Positions 34,945 to 43,772 of a DNA stretch of 44,673 bases are shown here, in pieces; the first letter of the stretch is position 1, and each line of letters starts with the position of its first letter. A model generated the notes under the pieces. It worked only from the letters and a program-made list of their open reading frames with translations. It searched no databases and was not told where the DNA came from. A program made the translations under genes and the position numbers. Origin of the DNA: a virus; IMG/VR virus record IMGVR_UViG_3300043425_000408, positions 1 to 44,673 of that record; one strand, given 5' to 3'.

Positions 34945-35912
34945 ACGCACAGGCAACTGGTAAGTCGGTAAACGAAGCTGAGGATACTGGAGTAATAGCA
35001 AGAAGAAACATCCGTCAAGGATCTAAAAACACTCTTGCTAATATATTACAAGGTAAGATTGGTGCTGCTTTTAAAAGCGCCGGACAGTTTGCTTCCGGTA
35101 TTGGACAAGGTACATCACATGCAGCCGGTGTCATTAGAGACTATGGTAATGCTGCTGGTAAGGCTCTTGAAGAACCTACATCAGCAACAGCGGCACCAGC
35201 TGATAAACCTTCTGCATCTGTTTCAGTAGCTAAGCCAGCGGCAGTATCGACACCTACTGCTGCTCCGGCAACAAGCACCCCGGTACCAGCACCAGTAGCG
35301 GCAAAAACATCCGCTCCTGTTGCCAAGCCGATGGCAGCCGCTGCTACTAAACCAGTTGCGCCGGCCGCTAAGCCTGTGGCACCACCGATGCAGGGAAAGA
35401 ATTTACAATCCACAATCTCTAACATTGCTAAGTCAAACAAGATTGCGAATGTAAATAAAATCTATGCAGGTAAGACTCTCGACCTTGGCACCGGTAGTAA
35501 ATATACTATTCAGAAAGGTGATACTCTAACCAAGATTGCCAAGAATTTGGGAACCGGTAGTCAAGCTGCTGCACCAAAATCATCTGTGGCATCTAACAAT
35601 GCTGATATTGCTACACAGGTTGCAAAAACACCTCTTGCAAAACCTGAAAGTGTGGCAACCAGCACCGGTATGAAATCTACAAATATAAATGATATGAACA
35701 AAAGTGTAAACATGAGTCCTAAAACATCTGGAGCACCTACTACATTCCAGAATACTGCACCATCTCCGGCAAAAAATCCTGATCTGGGATCAGCAAGCGC
35801 TATGGCAGCCGATGTTGAAAAGAAAAAGGCAGAAGGACCTGCAAAGACTCCTACTGTCCGTCCTATGCAGGAATGCGTCCAAGTTGGTGACAATAAATAC
35901 AGGATCGTATAA
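34945..35912 (+). CDS. LysM-domain extension in the -1 frame (frameshift product)
   Basis: The frame is open from 34914 and reaches the stop at 35910-35912; the first ATG (35331) has no ribosome site and lies inside the Ala/Pro-rich part. No ATG, GTG or TTG exists upstream of it in frame. Content from about 34944: a Gly/Ala helical part (GKIGAAFKSAGQFASGIGQG), a Pro/Ala linker, then a LysM-like motif (YTIQKGDTLTKIAKNLG) at about 35505-35555, and a low-complexity tail. LysM binds peptidoglycan. Most likely made as a -1 extension of the 33712 product. The start coordinate given is the first base after the upstream stop. Confidence 0.6.
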
Positions 35913-36157
35913 TGGTACATAGACCAGATATTAAGAGTGTTTTTGGACCTAACAAATTGGTCCCGAATGATAGACAAGCCTCTCGTAAAGCGGTAGGCAA
36001 TCAAAATCTAACACCGGGACGATATAATGTGAATGAAGAAGTAAAGGATGGCACACAGCGAGCCATTCAAAAAGCACAAGATGTAAAGAAACATAGGGGT
36101 GATATCGTAGTGATTGATCCCGTCAAGCCGGATGCAATCGGCCAAACTTATAACTAA
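35912..36157 (+). CDS. hypothetical protein (81 aa)
   Basis: TAATG coupling to the LysM reading frame. Basic, soluble protein with a Pro/Asn-rich start (VHRPDIKSVFGPNKLVPND) and a helix ending VKKHRGDIVV. Fits a small structural or assembly protein, with no motif. The next gene follows after 14 bases. Confidence 0.6.
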   Translation: MVHRPDIKSVFGPNKLVPNDRQASRKAVGNQNLTPGRYNVNEEVKDGTQRAIQKAQDVKKHRGDIVVIDPVKPDAIGQTYN

Positions 36158-36171
36158 GAAGGAAAACTAAA

Positions 36172-36828
36172 ATGCCACTATGGGGTAATTACGACAACGC
36201 AGCCAATTCAGACATTGGCGTGCTAATGCAGGTTAATCAGTCTGCGGCTAACACCACAGCAAGAGACCTACTATTCAATAACACAACCGCTAACACAGTT
36301 GTAAAGAGCGCCAAGGGTGCCGGTAACGTAGTTGTTGGTCAGTTCTTTGCTAACACTGCCGAAATGCAAGCGGCCCAGGCTTCACCAGGTGGCGCACATC
36401 CACAACATGCTGGCTGGGTTCTTCGTCACGAAGGCCGTGGTCTAAAGGCTGGTCGTGTATGGTACGAAACACTTGTAGCTATGGGTTCATCAAAGAGCGA
36501 TGCTTCCGATGATACATACTTTCCAGATTATGCTATCGTCATTTCATCAAATGCTTCAAGCAACACACTATCAACCAGAGCAAACGTCAACTTTACTGTT
36601 TCTGCTACCACTGTTCCAACTGGTGGTACTCTACAGTATTTCTGGCAGAAGAACGACAATGGTTGGGCAAACGTTGCCAACACCAATGGTACATATACCA
36701 ACAATACATCACCAACATTCACTGCCAACAATGCTCTTGCAAACGGCAATGTGTTCCGTGTAATGATCATGACCGCTGGTGGCAATACAGTCTACTCAAG
36801 CAACGCTACAATCAGCTACGTAGTCTAA
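36172..36828 (+). CDS. virion protein with C-terminal Ig-like domain
   Basis: A 218-residue protein. N-terminal 100 residues have a Gly/Ala/Asn-rich fold (WGNYDNAANSDIGVLMQVN, GRVWYETLVAMGS); the last 100 are an Ig-like beta sandwich (VNFTVSATTVPTGGTLQYFWQ, PTFTANNALANGNVFRVMI). Phage Ig-like domains are surface modules for weak binding to cell carbohydrates. Position in the late region supports a capsid or tail decoration role. AAGGAAAAC precedes the ATG. Confidence 0.75.
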   Translation: MPLWGNYDNAANSDIGVLMQVNQSAANTTARDLLFNNTTANTVVKSAKGAGNVVVGQFFANTAEMQAAQASPGGAHPQHAGWVLRHEGRGLKAGRVWYETLVAMGSSKSDASDDTYFPDYAIVISSNASSNTLSTRANVNFTVSATTVPTGGTLQYFWQKNDNGWANVANTNGTYTNNTSPTFTANNALANGNVFRVMIMTAGGNTVYSSNATISYVV

Positions 36829-36839
36829 GGAGTCACTAA

Positions 36840-37913
36840 ATGAAAAACTTTCGTGACTTTCTAAAAGAAGAGGTTCTGCCAACAGTCCAAGTGGCTGATG
36901 GCGGCCTCGATATCAGTAAGCCGGCCGTTCGTGCTGCTATTAACGCTGCTATCGCTGGTGTGGTTTCACAGCCAGCGGTAACTCCTTATGTTGTGTTCAA
37001 TAGACTTTCAAAGCTACTTGCACAGTACCACATCGTTCTACCTAAGAGATTCCTTGAAGGTGATAAGGGTGTTGAGGTATTCGAGGTTAAGCAGTTTGGT
37101 CACAAGATGGGTATGACCGACTCTGGTGAGTTTGTCAATGAGGTTCCATCAACTCATTACCTATTCTTGCAGTATGGTATTCTATCTCCAATGGGCATTA
37201 CATATGCTAAGCCAGTTGTTGGTGGTATGTTCCGTGTTACTGCTAGACTAGTTGATAAGGATGAACTTGACAAGCTACTGGACATGGCTGAAATCACCAT
37301 GTCAGAGGAAGCCGAGGTTCGTCAGATGGCAGCTAAGGCAATGGCACCAAAAGAGCCAATGCATGATATCACTTCCGATGAAAAGAAGAAGGGTAACAAG
37401 GAAGCAGTTGCTACCTCTGAAAAGGATCTAAACGAAGTTTCACTTGGCAAACTTGTAAGATATCGTCGTGGTGCTGAACAAGAAGTTGGTGATATCAAGC
37501 ATTTCAAGAAGAATCCAGGTCAATATCCTGCGGCCACTTCTGATGACAAGAAAAGAGCCGAGCGAAGCGAAAAGACCCGTGAAGCAGGCATTAAACTTGC
37601 TGATAAGAAGATGAAAGGCAAGGCCAAAGTCAATGCTTCTATGCCTAAGACTCCTTACATGGAAGAAGAAAAAGGTCCATGTTGGAAGGGTTATGAAATG
37701 GTTGGTATGAAGAAGAAGGCAGGCAAGCCTGTTCCTAATTGTGTGCCAGTCAAAGAAGAACAGATTGATGAAAAGGCTCCTCCAGGTGCTAAGTATGAAA
37801 GAATGGTCAAGCACATCAAAGACAAATTTTCTAAGAACGGTCTAACCGCCAAGGAAAAGTCAATCGCTTACGCTACAGCATGGAAAGCCAAGAACCGTGA
37901 AAAGGGTGAGTGA
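36840..37913 (+). CDS. modular charged phage protein (357 aa)
   Basis: RBS AAGGAG. The first 150 residues form a compact domain (VLPTVQVADGGLDISKPAV... VFNRLSKLLAQYHIVLPKR). The rest is a string of modules: LNEVSLGKLVRYRRGAEQ, GPCWKGYEMVGMKKKAGKPV, EEQIDEKAPPGAKYERMVK and GLTAKEKSIAYATAWKAKN. Similar modules recur in the 33712 protein and in proteins of T4-like marine phages. A virion-associated or scaffold function is likely from composition and place, without proof. Overlaps the next gene start. Confidence 0.7.
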   Translation: MKNFRDFLKEEVLPTVQVADGGLDISKPAVRAAINAAIAGVVSQPAVTPYVVFNRLSKLLAQYHIVLPKRFLEGDKGVEVFEVKQFGHKMGMTDSGEFVNEVPSTHYLFLQYGILSPMGITYAKPVVGGMFRVTARLVDKDELDKLLDMAEITMSEEAEVRQMAAKAMAPKEPMHDITSDEKKKGNKEAVATSEKDLNEVSLGKLVRYRRGAEQEVGDIKHFKKNPGQYPAATSDDKKRAERSEKTREAGIKLADKKMKGKAKVNASMPKTPYMEEEKGPCWKGYEMVGMKKKAGKPVPNCVPVKEEQIDEKAPPGAKYERMVKHIKDKFSKNGLTAKEKSIAYATAWKAKNREKGE

Positions 37914-38151
37914 TCACTTAGAGAAAAGCAGAACAACATACACGGCTCACCTCAAATGGGCCGTGTATTCTGGCTTCTATCTGATATATCTCGGTATTGC
38001 TTCTATTATACATGGCATTGTTCCTTCATGGTTTGAGGGAACAACCGCCAAGGCCATCATCAAGTTATTCTATCAGCACCTATACAATCACCCAAACAAA
38101 GACTACCAATACAAGATCATGAAGGAAATGAAAAAAGCAAAGCGTAAGTAA
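37897..38151 (+). CDS. small membrane protein (DUF6356-like)
   Basis: The predicted start is GTG 37897 (or GTG 37906), overlapping the previous gene. 84 residues. LKWAVYSGFYLIYLGIASII is a membrane segment, followed by HGIVPSWFEGTTAKAIIKLF and HLYNHPN, a pattern I associate with DUF6356 of alphaproteobacteria and their phages. Basic tail (KEMKKAKRK). Topology: one or two segments. Function unknown. Confidence 0.6.
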   Translation: MKRVSDHLEKSRTTYTAHLKWAVYSGFYLIYLGIASIIHGIVPSWFEGTTAKAIIKLFYQHLYNHPNKDYQYKIMKEMKKAKRK

Positions 38152-38537
38152 TGTTTGATCTAAACGATGAATCCTTTTTGATCTATGCTGCCAAGTATTA
38201 TGATCGTCCTCATATGCTCCAATCGGAGTTTGAGGAAGATATCAACCGCTTAAAGTATGTCAAAAGGCTTTTGAGAAAGTATAGACAAACCGGTGAGTTC
38301 AAAGAACGTCTAATTCTAAATCATGTCATCATCCTTGCCAATGTCTTTGGTGTAGAAGCTGCTACCAATATGCTGTTCTTCAAGATTGATGAAGAAGATT
38401 ACCCCATACTCAAAACAATTTTAATATATCTTAACTACTTACCTGCACATCTAAAAGTCACGTTTCATAAATACTACGTCAGACAGGAAGAGATACCTGT
38501 GGACTTAAAGATAGCAAAAATATTGAGGACGATATGA
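38151..38537 (+). CDS. conserved phage hypothetical (128 aa)
   Basis: Mainly helical, starting MFDLNDESFLIYAAKYYDRPH, with INRLKYVKRLLRKYRQTGE and a hydrophobic middle (HVIILANVFGVEAATNMLFF) that fits a buried core. Proteins with this 'FLIYAAKYYDRP...LNHVIILANVFG' layout are common in T4-like phages, usually without function. It overlaps the previous stop by one base and the next start by 4. Confidence 0.7.
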   Translation: MFDLNDESFLIYAAKYYDRPHMLQSEFEEDINRLKYVKRLLRKYRQTGEFKERLILNHVIILANVFGVEAATNMLFFKIDEEDYPILKTILIYLNYLPAHLKVTFHKYYVRQEEIPVDLKIAKILRTI

Positions 38538-38917
38538 TCAAAGAAGATGCTCCTGTAAACAACGTAGGATCAGGCAATATACCTGGTGCCGGCGTGGCTG
38601 CTGCTGGTAAGCCAGCAAACTTTGGCGATGCTATCGTCAGTTCTGGTGCTGCTAAACAATGGAAGAAACAAAACGCCATGTTTCGCAGAAAGAAGCCTAT
38701 TATGGAAGAAACATTTGCTGGTGCCACAGTGTTTGAAGTAAACTCAAAACTATTTCATTCTCTAACATTGGCAAAGCGCAAGGGTAAGCATTGGCGCACA
38801 TACTTAGAGGAAGATGATTGTTACGCTGAAATCCGTGAGTGGGCTATCAAGAACCCTAAGAGTAAGATTGTAGTTCGCAATGAATCCACTGGTGAAATGC
38901 GTTATATCAGATATTGA
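38534..38917 (+). CDS. hypothetical protein (127 aa)
   Basis: ATGA coupling. N-terminal part is Gly/Ala-rich and looks like a processed or flexible lead (NVGSGNIPGAGVAAAGK), then a basic stretch (QWKKQNAMFRRKKP) and a C-terminal domain with DDCYAEIREWAIKNPKSKIV. Virion or assembly role possible by position. Not assigned. Confidence 0.65.
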   Translation: MIKEDAPVNNVGSGNIPGAGVAAAGKPANFGDAIVSSGAAKQWKKQNAMFRRKKPIMEETFAGATVFEVNSKLFHSLTLAKRKGKHWRTYLEEDDCYAEIREWAIKNPKSKIVVRNESTGEMRYIRY

Positions 38918-38925
38918 GAACAATC

Positions 38926-39054
38926 ATGGCTATCTTGTTTATAGGGCAGGAAATAAAAAGAACGAGATTGTTCAGACAAATAGCCGTGATCAATAACGGG
39001 TTAAACCTCCCTAAGACCCTGCAAACGAGGGAGGCAAGAAAGGATTGGAACTAA
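38926..39054 (+). CDS. tiny basic ORF (42 aa), low certainty
   Basis: Open from ATG 38926 to TAA 39054 without a clear ribosome site. The translation is basic (MAILFIGQEIKRTRLFRQIA). It contains a 7-bp perfect inverted repeat CCTCCCT/AGGGAGG (39006-39012; 39028-39034). It may be just the leader region of the next gene. Confidence 0.35.
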   Translation: MAILFIGQEIKRTRLFRQIAVINNGLNLPKTLQTREARKDWN

Positions 39055-39056
39055 CA

Positions 39057-39389
39057 ATGTCAGACAAAGACACCAACGAATTTGAAAATGCTGTTGGTGC
39101 TGCCGTAACGAAACTGCCACCTGTAATAACCACCATACTTGCTGTAGGTGGACTGGTAGCGGCTTACTTCATGACAATAGGCGAGTTCAAAGTTAAGGAC
39201 ATGGAAATCCAACAGAAGGTCATTTACCTTGAACAGAAGGTAGACCACATAGAAGAAACAATGGATTCCATTAAATCTAAACTTGATGCTCGTGTTCCTG
39301 TTGTTGATGCTGATAGACAAGACTTGAGGAAGGAAATTGATAGCCTCAAGCAAGTTATCCAGGAAATGAAACCTTTACTTAAAAGATAA
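39057..39389 (+). CDS. membrane-anchored coiled-coil protein (110 aa)
   Basis: ATG 39057 (a TTG at 39045 is less likely). A polar lead, one membrane segment (VITTILAVGGLVAAYFM) and then a long coiled coil (VIYLEQKVDHIEETMDSIKS, DLRKEIDSLKQVIQEM). The layout is like XhlA- or i-spanin-type lysis accessory proteins, but the anchor is farther from the N-terminus and no partner lipoprotein is adjacent. Role inferred only from architecture. Confidence 0.65.
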   Translation: MSDKDTNEFENAVGAAVTKLPPVITTILAVGGLVAAYFMTIGEFKVKDMEIQQKVIYLEQKVDHIEETMDSIKSKLDARVPVVDADRQDLRKEIDSLKQVIQEMKPLLKR

Positions 39390-39392
39390 CAC

Positions 39393-39421
39393 TTGACATA
39401 GTGTCGAGTGAATGATATAGT
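39393..39421 (+). promoter_or_regulatory. sigma70-like promoter of the primase
   Basis: TTGACA (39393-39398), 17-base spacer, TATAGT (39416-39421). Start near 39428, about 20 bases before ATG 39448, with CCAGGTG as ribosome site. Confidence 0.8.
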
Positions 39422-39447
39422 CTGTGTTCATTATGTCCAGGTGAATT

Positions 39448-40488
39448 ATGTCGGTATACATTGATAAGAAATACATATCTCTCCTCGCTCCTAAACTGGC
39501 AATGTTCAAGCAGCGGGGAGAGTTTTTATGGAACTTTAGATGCCCTGTCTGCGGTGACTCGCAGAAGGATAAGATCAAGGCAAGAGGATACATTTACAAG
39601 CGCAAAGAAAACTTTGGCTTTATGTGTCACAATTGCGGATCAACAATGAAACTGAATAAGTTTATCAAGTATGTTGATCCTGCATTGTATAACGAATACC
39701 AGTTAGAAACATTCGTTAAGGCTAATACGGAACCTAAGGTTGATGTTAAACAGTTTGTCACCAGACCTGTCTTTAACATTCCTGTTCCGCCGCCGAGAAT
39801 AGTGTCAACAAATAACAACTTCTATGAACTAGATGGCATTGTTCCTTGTCATGTGTTGGAGCCAAAGAATCCTGCGAAAAGGTATCTGAAAGAGAGACAG
39901 GTTCCTCTTGAAAAACTATTCTACACGGATGACTTTGCACAGTTTGTTAAGACATACTTTCCAAATGTGGACAAGCAACTATATAAAGAAGCAAGGATTG
40001 TAATACCCTTCTTCAATAAGGATGGATTCCTAATCGGCGTTCAAGGTCGTGCGATTGGCCCATCTAAGATCAAATACATAACGATTAAGATAGATGACAG
40101 TGTTCCTAAAATTTTTGGTTGGGATAGATTGGATCCATTGCAAACTGTGTATGTGGTTGAGGGACCAATCGATTCTCTTTTCCTTACTAATAGCGTGGCT
40201 ACTATGGATGCAGCATTATATACTGCTCCTGGCATCATAGGTCTTGACAAAGATTATGTTTTTGTATATGATAATGAACCTCGTAACAAACAGATAGTGT
40301 CCAATATGCGGAAGACTGTTGAAATGGGTCGGAAAGTATGTGTCTGGCCAGATACTATTCAATACAAAGACATTAATGAAATGGTGATGGGCGGAATGCA
40401 TCCAAGTGAAATCCAACACATCATAGATAGGAACACATACGAAGGACTGATGGCGACTATGAAAATGAACCAGTGGGAGAAACTATGA
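39448..40488 (+). CDS. 61: DNA primase, gp61-like
   Basis: A 346-residue protein. N-terminal zinc ribbon CPVCGD (residues 30-35) with CHNCG (around 63); a toprim-like region with VYVVEGPIDSLFLTN and a following acidic strand YVFVYDNEP. This is the T4 gp61 plan, the partner of the gp41 helicase in making lagging-strand primers. Length agrees with gp61 (342). The thyX gene overlaps its stop (ATGA). Confidence 0.88.
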   Translation: MSVYIDKKYISLLAPKLAMFKQRGEFLWNFRCPVCGDSQKDKIKARGYIYKRKENFGFMCHNCGSTMKLNKFIKYVDPALYNEYQLETFVKANTEPKVDVKQFVTRPVFNIPVPPPRIVSTNNNFYELDGIVPCHVLEPKNPAKRYLKERQVPLEKLFYTDDFAQFVKTYFPNVDKQLYKEARIVIPFFNKDGFLIGVQGRAIGPSKIKYITIKIDDSVPKIFGWDRLDPLQTVYVVEGPIDSLFLTNSVATMDAALYTAPGIIGLDKDYVFVYDNEPRNKQIVSNMRKTVEMGRKVCVWPDTIQYKDINEMVMGGMHPSEIQHIIDRNTYEGLMATMKMNQWEKL

Positions 40489-41279
40489 ACGACGCTAAGA
40501 TTATTGCAGTAACACAGCCGCTTATTGAATCGTATAAAGATTTGGCTAATAATCCTGTCTATATGACACCCAATGAGTTTATCGCATACACCGCACGAGT
40601 ATCAAATCCATCCAATCAGCATAACACACTAACATCAGAAAAACTCCTAAAGTATCTAATCGAACATAAGCATTGGTCACCTTTTGAAATGGTTTCTATC
40701 ACAATGGAAATCAATACAACTCGTGATATCTCTCACCAGATCATTCGCCATCGTTCATTCTCATTCCAAGAGTTTAGCCAGCGTTATGCCGATCCTACTA
40801 AGGACATGTCGTTTGTAACGAGAGAGGCAAGACTACAGGACGCCAAGAACCGTCAGAATAGTATTGAGGTTGATGATTTTCAACTACAGAATAAATGGGA
40901 ATTACAACAACAATGGGTAATAGATCGTGCGAATTTAGCATATCAATGGGCTATCAAATATGGCATAGCAAAGGAACAAGCCAGAGCAATTCTACCAGAA
41001 GGTCTAACCACAACCCGTCTATATATGTCAGGGACGCTTAGGAGTTGGATACATTTTGTCGATGTAAGGGCAGAACAGGGAACTCAAAAAGAGCATAGAT
41101 TGGTAGCAGAGTCAGCAAGAGAAGAAATACTAAAACACTTTCCTTCTCTACAAGATTACTGGTTTCCTGAACCAATCAAAATGGAGCGTTTGGGTGAAGA
41201 ATTTGAGAAAGTTCTTTACGATAACCTAGATGATTTATATGTGACGGACGAGAAGAAACCTTGGTGGAAGTTCTGGTAA
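40485..41279 (+). CDS. thyX: FAD-dependent thymidylate synthase ThyX
   Basis: ATG 40485 has GGGAG 5 bases upstream and overlaps the primase stop; a GTG at 40473 is less likely. The 264-residue protein carries the ThyX motif RHRxxSxxxxSxRY as RHRSFSFQEFSQRY, plus further conserved blocks (ARVSNPSNQ, LPEGLTTTRLYMSG, RAEQGTQKEHR). ThyX methylates dUMP using methylene-THF and FAD, replacing ThyA; its presence fits a phage boosting dTMP for its replication. Companion of the RNR gene at 41880. Confidence 0.95.
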   Translation: MNDAKIIAVTQPLIESYKDLANNPVYMTPNEFIAYTARVSNPSNQHNTLTSEKLLKYLIEHKHWSPFEMVSITMEINTTRDISHQIIRHRSFSFQEFSQRYADPTKDMSFVTREARLQDAKNRQNSIEVDDFQLQNKWELQQQWVIDRANLAYQWAIKYGIAKEQARAILPEGLTTTRLYMSGTLRSWIHFVDVRAEQGTQKEHRLVAESAREEILKHFPSLQDYWFPEPIKMERLGEEFEKVLYDNLDDLYVTDEKKPWWKFW

Positions 41280-41290
41280 AAGTGAAAGAT

Positions 41291-41356
41291 TACTAAATAG
41301 ATGTGTAGGCCACGGTTGGGGAACCCGCCTACTCTAACGCTTTAGGGAGCGCCAGC
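41291..41356 (+). promoter_or_regulatory. late-type motif and hairpin leader of the GIY-YIG gene
   Basis: TACTAAATA (41291-41299). Hairpin 1: GTAGGC (41305-41310)/GCCTAC (41327-41332), with inner GGTT-GGGG-AACC. Hairpin 2: CGCT/AGCG (41338-41341; 41348-41351), which overlaps the AGGGAG ribosome site. T4 homing genes are similarly controlled by late promoters and hairpins that hide the ribosome site. Confidence 0.5.
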
Positions 41357-41911
41357 ATGTCTATTTATAATCAATCCTATTACATCTACGCCTATATCAG
41401 GCAAGACGGAACTCCATACTATATCGGTATGGGTCAAGGTCGCCGTGCTTGGGAGAAGAAGGCACACAACCGTCATAACATAGCGGTACCACCAGACAAA
41501 GAACGCATAGTGATTATGGAGAACAATCTATCACAGGTAGGTGCCATAGCATTAGAAAGATTCTATATTAGATGGTATGGTAAAAAGTGCGATGGAGGAA
41601 TACTAAAGAATGTTGCTGACGGTGGAGAAAGTGGTTGTACCGGATACAAGTTTAGTGAGGAACAACTACGAGTCCGTGGTGAAGCAATAAGTAAAGGTAA
41701 AACGGGCAAGAAAACTGGCCCACAATCAAAAGAGTTGATAGAGAAAAGAGCAAAGGCCATTTCTTTAGCACAGATGGGTAAAAAGAGACCACGAAAGATT
41801 TGTCCTGTATGTGGTGCTAATCTTGACCCAATGAACTATAGTAAGCATGGCCATGGAAAACAATGTAAGAGGAAGCATAATGGACAGTTTATATCAGGAA
41901 TTTATCTATAA
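41357..41911 (+). CDS. GIY-YIG homing endonuclease
   Basis: A 184-residue protein. The N-terminus YIYAYIRQDGTPYYIGMGQG is the GIY-YIG motif pair, with a catalytic Arg/Glu region (AWEKKAHNRHN, ALERFYIRWYG). The second half has Lys/Gly-rich DNA-binding repeats (SKGKTGKKTG, SLAQMGKKRPRK) and a CPVCGANLDP zinc-like knuckle with CKRKH. It lies between thyX and the RNR gene, a classic spot for homing genes of nucleotide-metabolism loci, and overlaps the RNR start by 32 bases. Preceded by a late-type promoter and hairpins. Confidence 0.9.
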   Translation: MSIYNQSYYIYAYIRQDGTPYYIGMGQGRRAWEKKAHNRHNIAVPPDKERIVIMENNLSQVGAIALERFYIRWYGKKCDGGILKNVADGGESGCTGYKFSEEQLRVRGEAISKGKTGKKTGPQSKELIEKRAKAISLAQMGKKRPRKICPVCGANLDPMNYSKHGHGKQCKRKHNGQFISGIYL

Positions 41912-43772
41912 GAGCAGATACTCACGCTATCTGCCAGAACAAAATCGCCGTGAGAATTGGGAAGAGACTATCAATCGTTATCTTGACTTTATGGAATCAC
42001 ACCTAAAGGACAAGTATGGTTATAATATGTTCTCTATGCGTGATCGTCTATTCAATGCTATTCATGACATGAAGGTTATGCCTTCCATGAGAGCATTGAT
42101 GACATCTGGTAAGGCACTTGAACGTGATAACACTTGTGGTTATAACTGTTCATTCCTACCTATCGATGATCCAAAGGCTTTTGACGAAGCCATGTTTATT
42201 CTTCTATGTGGTACTGGTGTTGGTTTCTCTGTTGAACGTCAGTTCATCAATCAACTACCAGAGATTCCAGAGAAAATGTTTGATTCTGAAACTATCATAT
42301 CTGTCCGTGATAGTAAGGAAGGATGGGCCAAGGCTTTGCGTATGCTTATCGCATTGCTATACACGGGTGAGATTCCCAAGTGGGATCTGACAAAGGTTCG
42401 ACCAGCAGGTGCTCCTCTAAAGACATTTGGTGGTCGTTCGTCAGGTCCTGGCCCGCTTTCAGAATTGTTTAAGTTTGTTGTTAAGATGTTTAAGAACGCA
42501 CATGGTCGTCGTCTAACATCATTAGAATGTCATGACATTATGTGTAAGATTGGTGAAGTGGTTGTAGTTGGTGGCGTTCGCCGTTCAGCAATGATTTCAC
42601 TTTCTAATTTATCAGATGACCGTATGCGTCATGCTAAAGCAGGTGCTTGGTGGGAAGCAAATCCACAGCGAGCCCTATCAAACAATAGTGCTGTGTATAA
42701 TGAGAAGCCAGAAGTTGGTACATTCATGCAAGAATGGGTTTCACTATACGAAAGCAAATCAGGAGAGAGAGGTTTATTCAGTCGTGAAGCATGTCAGAAA
42801 ATCGCAAAACGAAACGGAAGAAGAAATGCTGACCAGTTATTCGGCACCAATCCGTGTAGTGAAATTATCCTTAGACCGTATGGATTTTGTAACCTTACCG
42901 AGGTGGTTATCAGAGCCACAGACACTATCGAACAGATTAAGGAAAAGATTGAGATTGCTACTATTCTCGGTACTTTCCAATCTACTCTCACTGATTTCCC
43001 GTATCTAAGAAAGATTTGGGTTAAGAACGCCGAAGAAGAAAGGCTACTTGGTGTTTCTCTTACAGGCATCTATGACTCCAAGTTGTTTAACAATCCAGAA
43101 GATAAGAATATAAAGGAGAGACTAAGTGAACTCCGTGATCATGCGATCAACACCAATGCTAACCTCGCCGACACACTCGGCATCAACGCAGCAGCAGCCA
43201 TCACCTGTGTTAAGCCATCAGGAACAGTCTCACAACTCTGTGACTCCGCTTCTGGCATTCATCCTCGCCATTCCAATTATTATATCCGTCGTGTGCGTGG
43301 TGATAACAAGGATCCTCTCACCCAATTCATGAAGGACAAAGGTGTACCATGGGAGCCTGACGTTATGAAGCCAGAATCCACAACTGTATTCTCTTTCCCA
43401 ATGAAAGCACCAAAGGGTGCAGTTGTAAGAGACGATATTGACGCAATCAAGCATCTTGAACTATGGGCTATCTATCAGGAAGCATGGTGTGAGCATAAGC
43501 CATCAGTCACCATTAACGTCAAAGAAAACGAATGGATGAAAGTTGGTGCGTGGGTGTATGATCACTTTGACGAAATGTCTGGTGTATCATTCTTGCCTCA
43601 TGATGGTGGTTCATATCGTCAGGCTCCATACGAGGAAATCACACAAGACTTGTATGAAGCAATGCTACCAACAATTCCAGAACATCTTGATTGGGACACA
43701 TTGATTGAAATGGATGACAATGTTGAAGGTGTTCAAACATTAGCATGTACCGCAGGAGGTTGTGAAATATGA
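41880..43772 (+). CDS. nrdJ: class II (adenosylcobalamin) ribonucleotide reductase
   Basis: ATG 41880 is preferred because AGAGGAAGC precedes it; an in-frame ATG at 41847 lies deeper in the endonuclease. 630 residues. Landmarks: NTCGYNCSFLP early, the finger-loop and active-site block NPCSEIIL, CVKPSGTVSQLCDSASGIHP, and C-terminal redox pair CTAGGC. No separate small subunit is near. Class II enzymes use cobalamin to start the radical and so work with or without O2. It fits with the cobalamin-using QueG-like protein, ThyX and the deaminase in DNA precursor supply. Confidence 0.9.
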   Translation: MDSLYQEFIYKSRYSRYLPEQNRRENWEETINRYLDFMESHLKDKYGYNMFSMRDRLFNAIHDMKVMPSMRALMTSGKALERDNTCGYNCSFLPIDDPKAFDEAMFILLCGTGVGFSVERQFINQLPEIPEKMFDSETIISVRDSKEGWAKALRMLIALLYTGEIPKWDLTKVRPAGAPLKTFGGRSSGPGPLSELFKFVVKMFKNAHGRRLTSLECHDIMCKIGEVVVVGGVRRSAMISLSNLSDDRMRHAKAGAWWEANPQRALSNNSAVYNEKPEVGTFMQEWVSLYESKSGERGLFSREACQKIAKRNGRRNADQLFGTNPCSEIILRPYGFCNLTEVVIRATDTIEQIKEKIEIATILGTFQSTLTDFPYLRKIWVKNAEEERLLGVSLTGIYDSKLFNNPEDKNIKERLSELRDHAINTNANLADTLGINAAAAITCVKPSGTVSQLCDSASGIHPRHSNYYIRRVRGDNKDPLTQFMKDKGVPWEPDVMKPESTTVFSFPMKAPKGAVVRDDIDAIKHLELWAIYQEAWCEHKPSVTINVKENEWMKVGAWVYDHFDEMSGVSFLPHDGGSYRQAPYEEITQDLYEAMLPTIPEHLDWDTLIEMDDNVEGVQTLACTAGGCEI

